NCBI GenBank assembly: GCA_902464345.1
Contig: CABQJA010000114.1
Location: forward strand, 1 to 7,214
DNA length: 7,214 nucleotides
DNA from: an uncultured Clostridium sp.
Lineage (GTDB): Bacteria; Bacillota; Clostridia; Lachnospirales; Lachnospiraceae
Reading direction: 5' to 3'
Shown: one piece after another, positions 5,860 to 7,214 of the stretch
Layout: every line of letters starts with the position of its first letter
Numbering within the stretch: the first letter of the stretch is position 1
Program-made: the position numbers and the translations under genes
The notes under the pieces: generated by a model
What the model saw: the letters and a program-made list of their open reading frames with translations, nothing else
Databases searched by the model: none
What the model was told of the DNA's origin: nothing

Positions 5860-7214
5860 ATGGCAAAACGAAACGGTTATTTTCAATTGATCACAGAAGA
5901 GGATGGAACCTATATCCGGCTGATTCCGCAGCAGGATGGAGGAGCTCCTGTGGATGTGTCGGAAGTTATGTCATACCTGAATGACAATAAAATCTATGAC
6001 TATGATCTGGAAACGCTGACCAAAACACTGCGGATGCTCAGCAATCCGGTTACTGTCAGATTAACGGATAAGAAGATCAATCCGGTGGATGCGAGTGTGC
6101 AGGTACAGGTGGCAAAGGATCGTATGACGGCGGCAATCAGGCTGTATCCACCATCGAATCGCGGGGTTCCTCTGAATCAGGAGATGATCCGTGGAAGCCT
6201 GACCAGAGCAAAGGTCAGTTACGGAATTGTAGAACCAATCGTGGAGCGGGTCGTTGCAACTCCAATCTATTGCCAGACGATACCGGTAGCGAAGGGAAAG
6301 CCGGCTGTGGAAGGAACGGATGCGGTGATTGAATATCATTTTGAAACCAATCCGCTGGCCAAGCCGAAAATGAATGAGGATGGTTCGGTAGACTTTCATC
6401 AGTTAAATATATTTACAGAAGTAAAAGAAGGACAGCTTCTGGCAACGCTGACACCGGAGAAGGAAGGCGAACCGGGAAAGGATGTGTTCGGTAATCCATT
6501 GTATCCGCATAAGATCCGGAAGAAGACCCTGAAATACGGACGAAATATCCGGCTTTCAGAGGATAAGCTTCAGATATTCAGTGAAGTATCCGGAGATGTG
6601 AAGCTGGAAGGCGATACGGTGTTTGTATCCAATGCCTATACAGTAGCGGCAGATGTGGATGCTTCTACCGGTGATATTGTATATGAAGGAAATGTAATCG
6701 TAAACGGAAATGTCCGGACCGGTTTCAGTATCCATGCCAAAGGAGATATTCAGGTAAAGGGTGTCGTAGAAGGTGCCAGTCTGCATGCGGGCGGCAATAT
6801 TGTGCTGAGTCGTGGCATTCAGGGGATGAATCGCGGACAGCTGTTTGCCAAGGGGGATGTCCTGACTAAATTCATAGAAAGTGCTTCTGTAAAGGCAGGA
6901 GGAACTGTACGTTCCGGATCCATCCTGCACAGTACCGTGGAAGCAGGAGATAAGATTCTGTGTGAGGGCCGGAAATCCTTTGCGATTGGCGGTACCCTGA
7001 GTGCCGGTAATCTGATACAGGTAAAAACGATCGGCAACCAGATGGGAACAGAGACCAATGTGAAGATCGGTGTGGATCCGCTGGTATACGAACAGTTAAA
7101 AGCTGCACAGAAGGAACTGGCGGAAAACCAGGAGATGATAGAAAAATGTGTCCAGGTTCTGCTTCTGTTCAAGAAACGGATGGAAAGCGGACAGGGAATC
7201 CCACAGGATAAGAT
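5860..7214 (+). CDS. FapA/DUF342-family protein (3' end outside window)
   Basis: The frame is open from the ATG at 5860 to the right edge, giving 451 residues without a stop. The start is set by AGGTGAG (5850-5856), which overlaps the tandem stops after sigD. The middle part matches the FapA (flagellar assembly protein A, formerly DUF342) family: GTDAVIEYHF (152-161), GSVDFHQLNIFTEVKEGQLLA (about 175-195), a GEPGKDVFGN turn (203-212), then Gly- and Asn-rich short repeats (about 240-400) of the form x-GDIxxxGxV, as in right-handed beta-helix or bactofilin-like folds. A Lys/Glu/Gln-rich helical segment that looks like a coiled coil begins at about 405. No signal peptide or membrane helix is seen, so the protein is probably cytoplasmic. 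In Vibrio vulnificus FapA has been linked to flagellation and sugar-transport signalling; the role here is unknown. It is often found near sigD in clostridia. Confidence 0.88.
   Translation, partial: MAKRNGYFQLITEEDGTYIRLIPQQDGGAPVDVSEVMSYLNDNKIYDYDLETLTKTLRMLSNPVTVRLTDKKINPVDASVQVQVAKDRMTAAIRLYPPSNRGVPLNQEMIRGSLTRAKVSYGIVEPIVERVVATPIYCQTIPVAKGKPAVEGTDAVIEYHFETNPLAKPKMNEDGSVDFHQLNIFTEVKEGQLLATLTPEKEGEPGKDVFGNPLYPHKIRKKTLKYGRNIRLSEDKLQIFSEVSGDVKLEGDTVFVSNAYTVAADVDASTGDIVYEGNVIVNGNVRTGFSIHAKGDIQVKGVVEGASLHAGGNIVLSRGIQGMNRGQLFAKGDVLTKFIESASVKAGGTVRSGSILHSTVEAGDKILCEGRKSFAIGGTLSAGNLIQVKTIGNQMGTETNVKIGVDPLVYEQLKAAQKELAENQEMIEKCVQVLLLFKKRMESGQGIPQDK

Noticed and set aside
5841..5862. Tandem stops (TAG TGA) after sigD as a possible readthrough or frameshift site
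   Set aside because: Two stops in a row argue against readthrough, and the next gene has its own good ribosome binding site overlapping them. There is no slippery heptamer or hairpin.
6556..7172. Overlapping minus-strand frames opposite the FapA-family gene
   Set aside because: They are antisense shadows of a gene with clear family motifs on the + strand. Several overlap one another in different frames.
1..7214. Frequent TCCGGA, GATC and CCGGAA words that look like dispersed repeats
   Set aside because: They follow reading-frame codon choices (Ser/Ile-Arg, Pro-Glu, Asp-Gln/Ile) in every gene and show no regular spacing or long identity.

Overview
This window is a stretch of a flagellar/chemotaxis (fla/che) operon from a motile, moderate-GC Gram-positive bacterium. 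A member of the Clostridia, probably Lachnospiraceae (Roseburia / Agathobacter / Butyrivibrio relatives), fits best. The assignment rests on three things. The gene order cheB-cheA-cheW-cheC-cheD-sigD matches the end of the Bacillus/Clostridium fla/che operon. CheC and CheD, absent from enteric bacteria, are present. Codon choice is clostridial with frequent CGG, CCG, CTG and GGA, and the ribosome binding sites are purine-rich. The genus is an inference.

Layout, all on the + strand: the last 27 codons of a gene that resembles the end of a PilZ/YcgR-type c-di-GMP protein (1-84); cheB (84-1127); cheA (1128-3212); cheW (3225-3674); cheC (3691-4293); cheD (4306-4791); a small two-helix membrane protein of unknown function (4807-5067); the flagellar sigma factor sigD/fliA (5083-5847); and the first 451 codons of a FapA/DUF342 protein that runs off the right edge (5860-7214). 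No gap between genes exceeds about 18 bases, the first two junctions overlap or abut, and no terminator-like hairpin is visible. The window therefore looks like the interior of one long transcript, with its main promoter outside.

How the genes work together: receptors (not in the window) are coupled by CheW to the kinase CheA. CheA passes phosphate from His46 to CheY (not in the window) and to the CheB receiver domain. CheB demethylates receptors, CheD deamidates receptor glutamines, and CheC dephosphorylates CheY-P and is known to pair with CheD. SigD directs late flagellar and chemotaxis transcription. The PilZ-like tail at the left suggests that c-di-GMP control of the motor is encoded in the same transcript.

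There is no mobile element, CRISPR array, RNA gene or clear sign of horizontal transfer. The region is largely a well-known system. The points most worth a second look are the uncharacterised membrane protein between cheD and sigD, and the loss of the catalytic Asn in the first CheC phosphatase motif. Smaller points are the near-identical start regions of cheW and cheD, and the FapA-family gene directly behind sigD.
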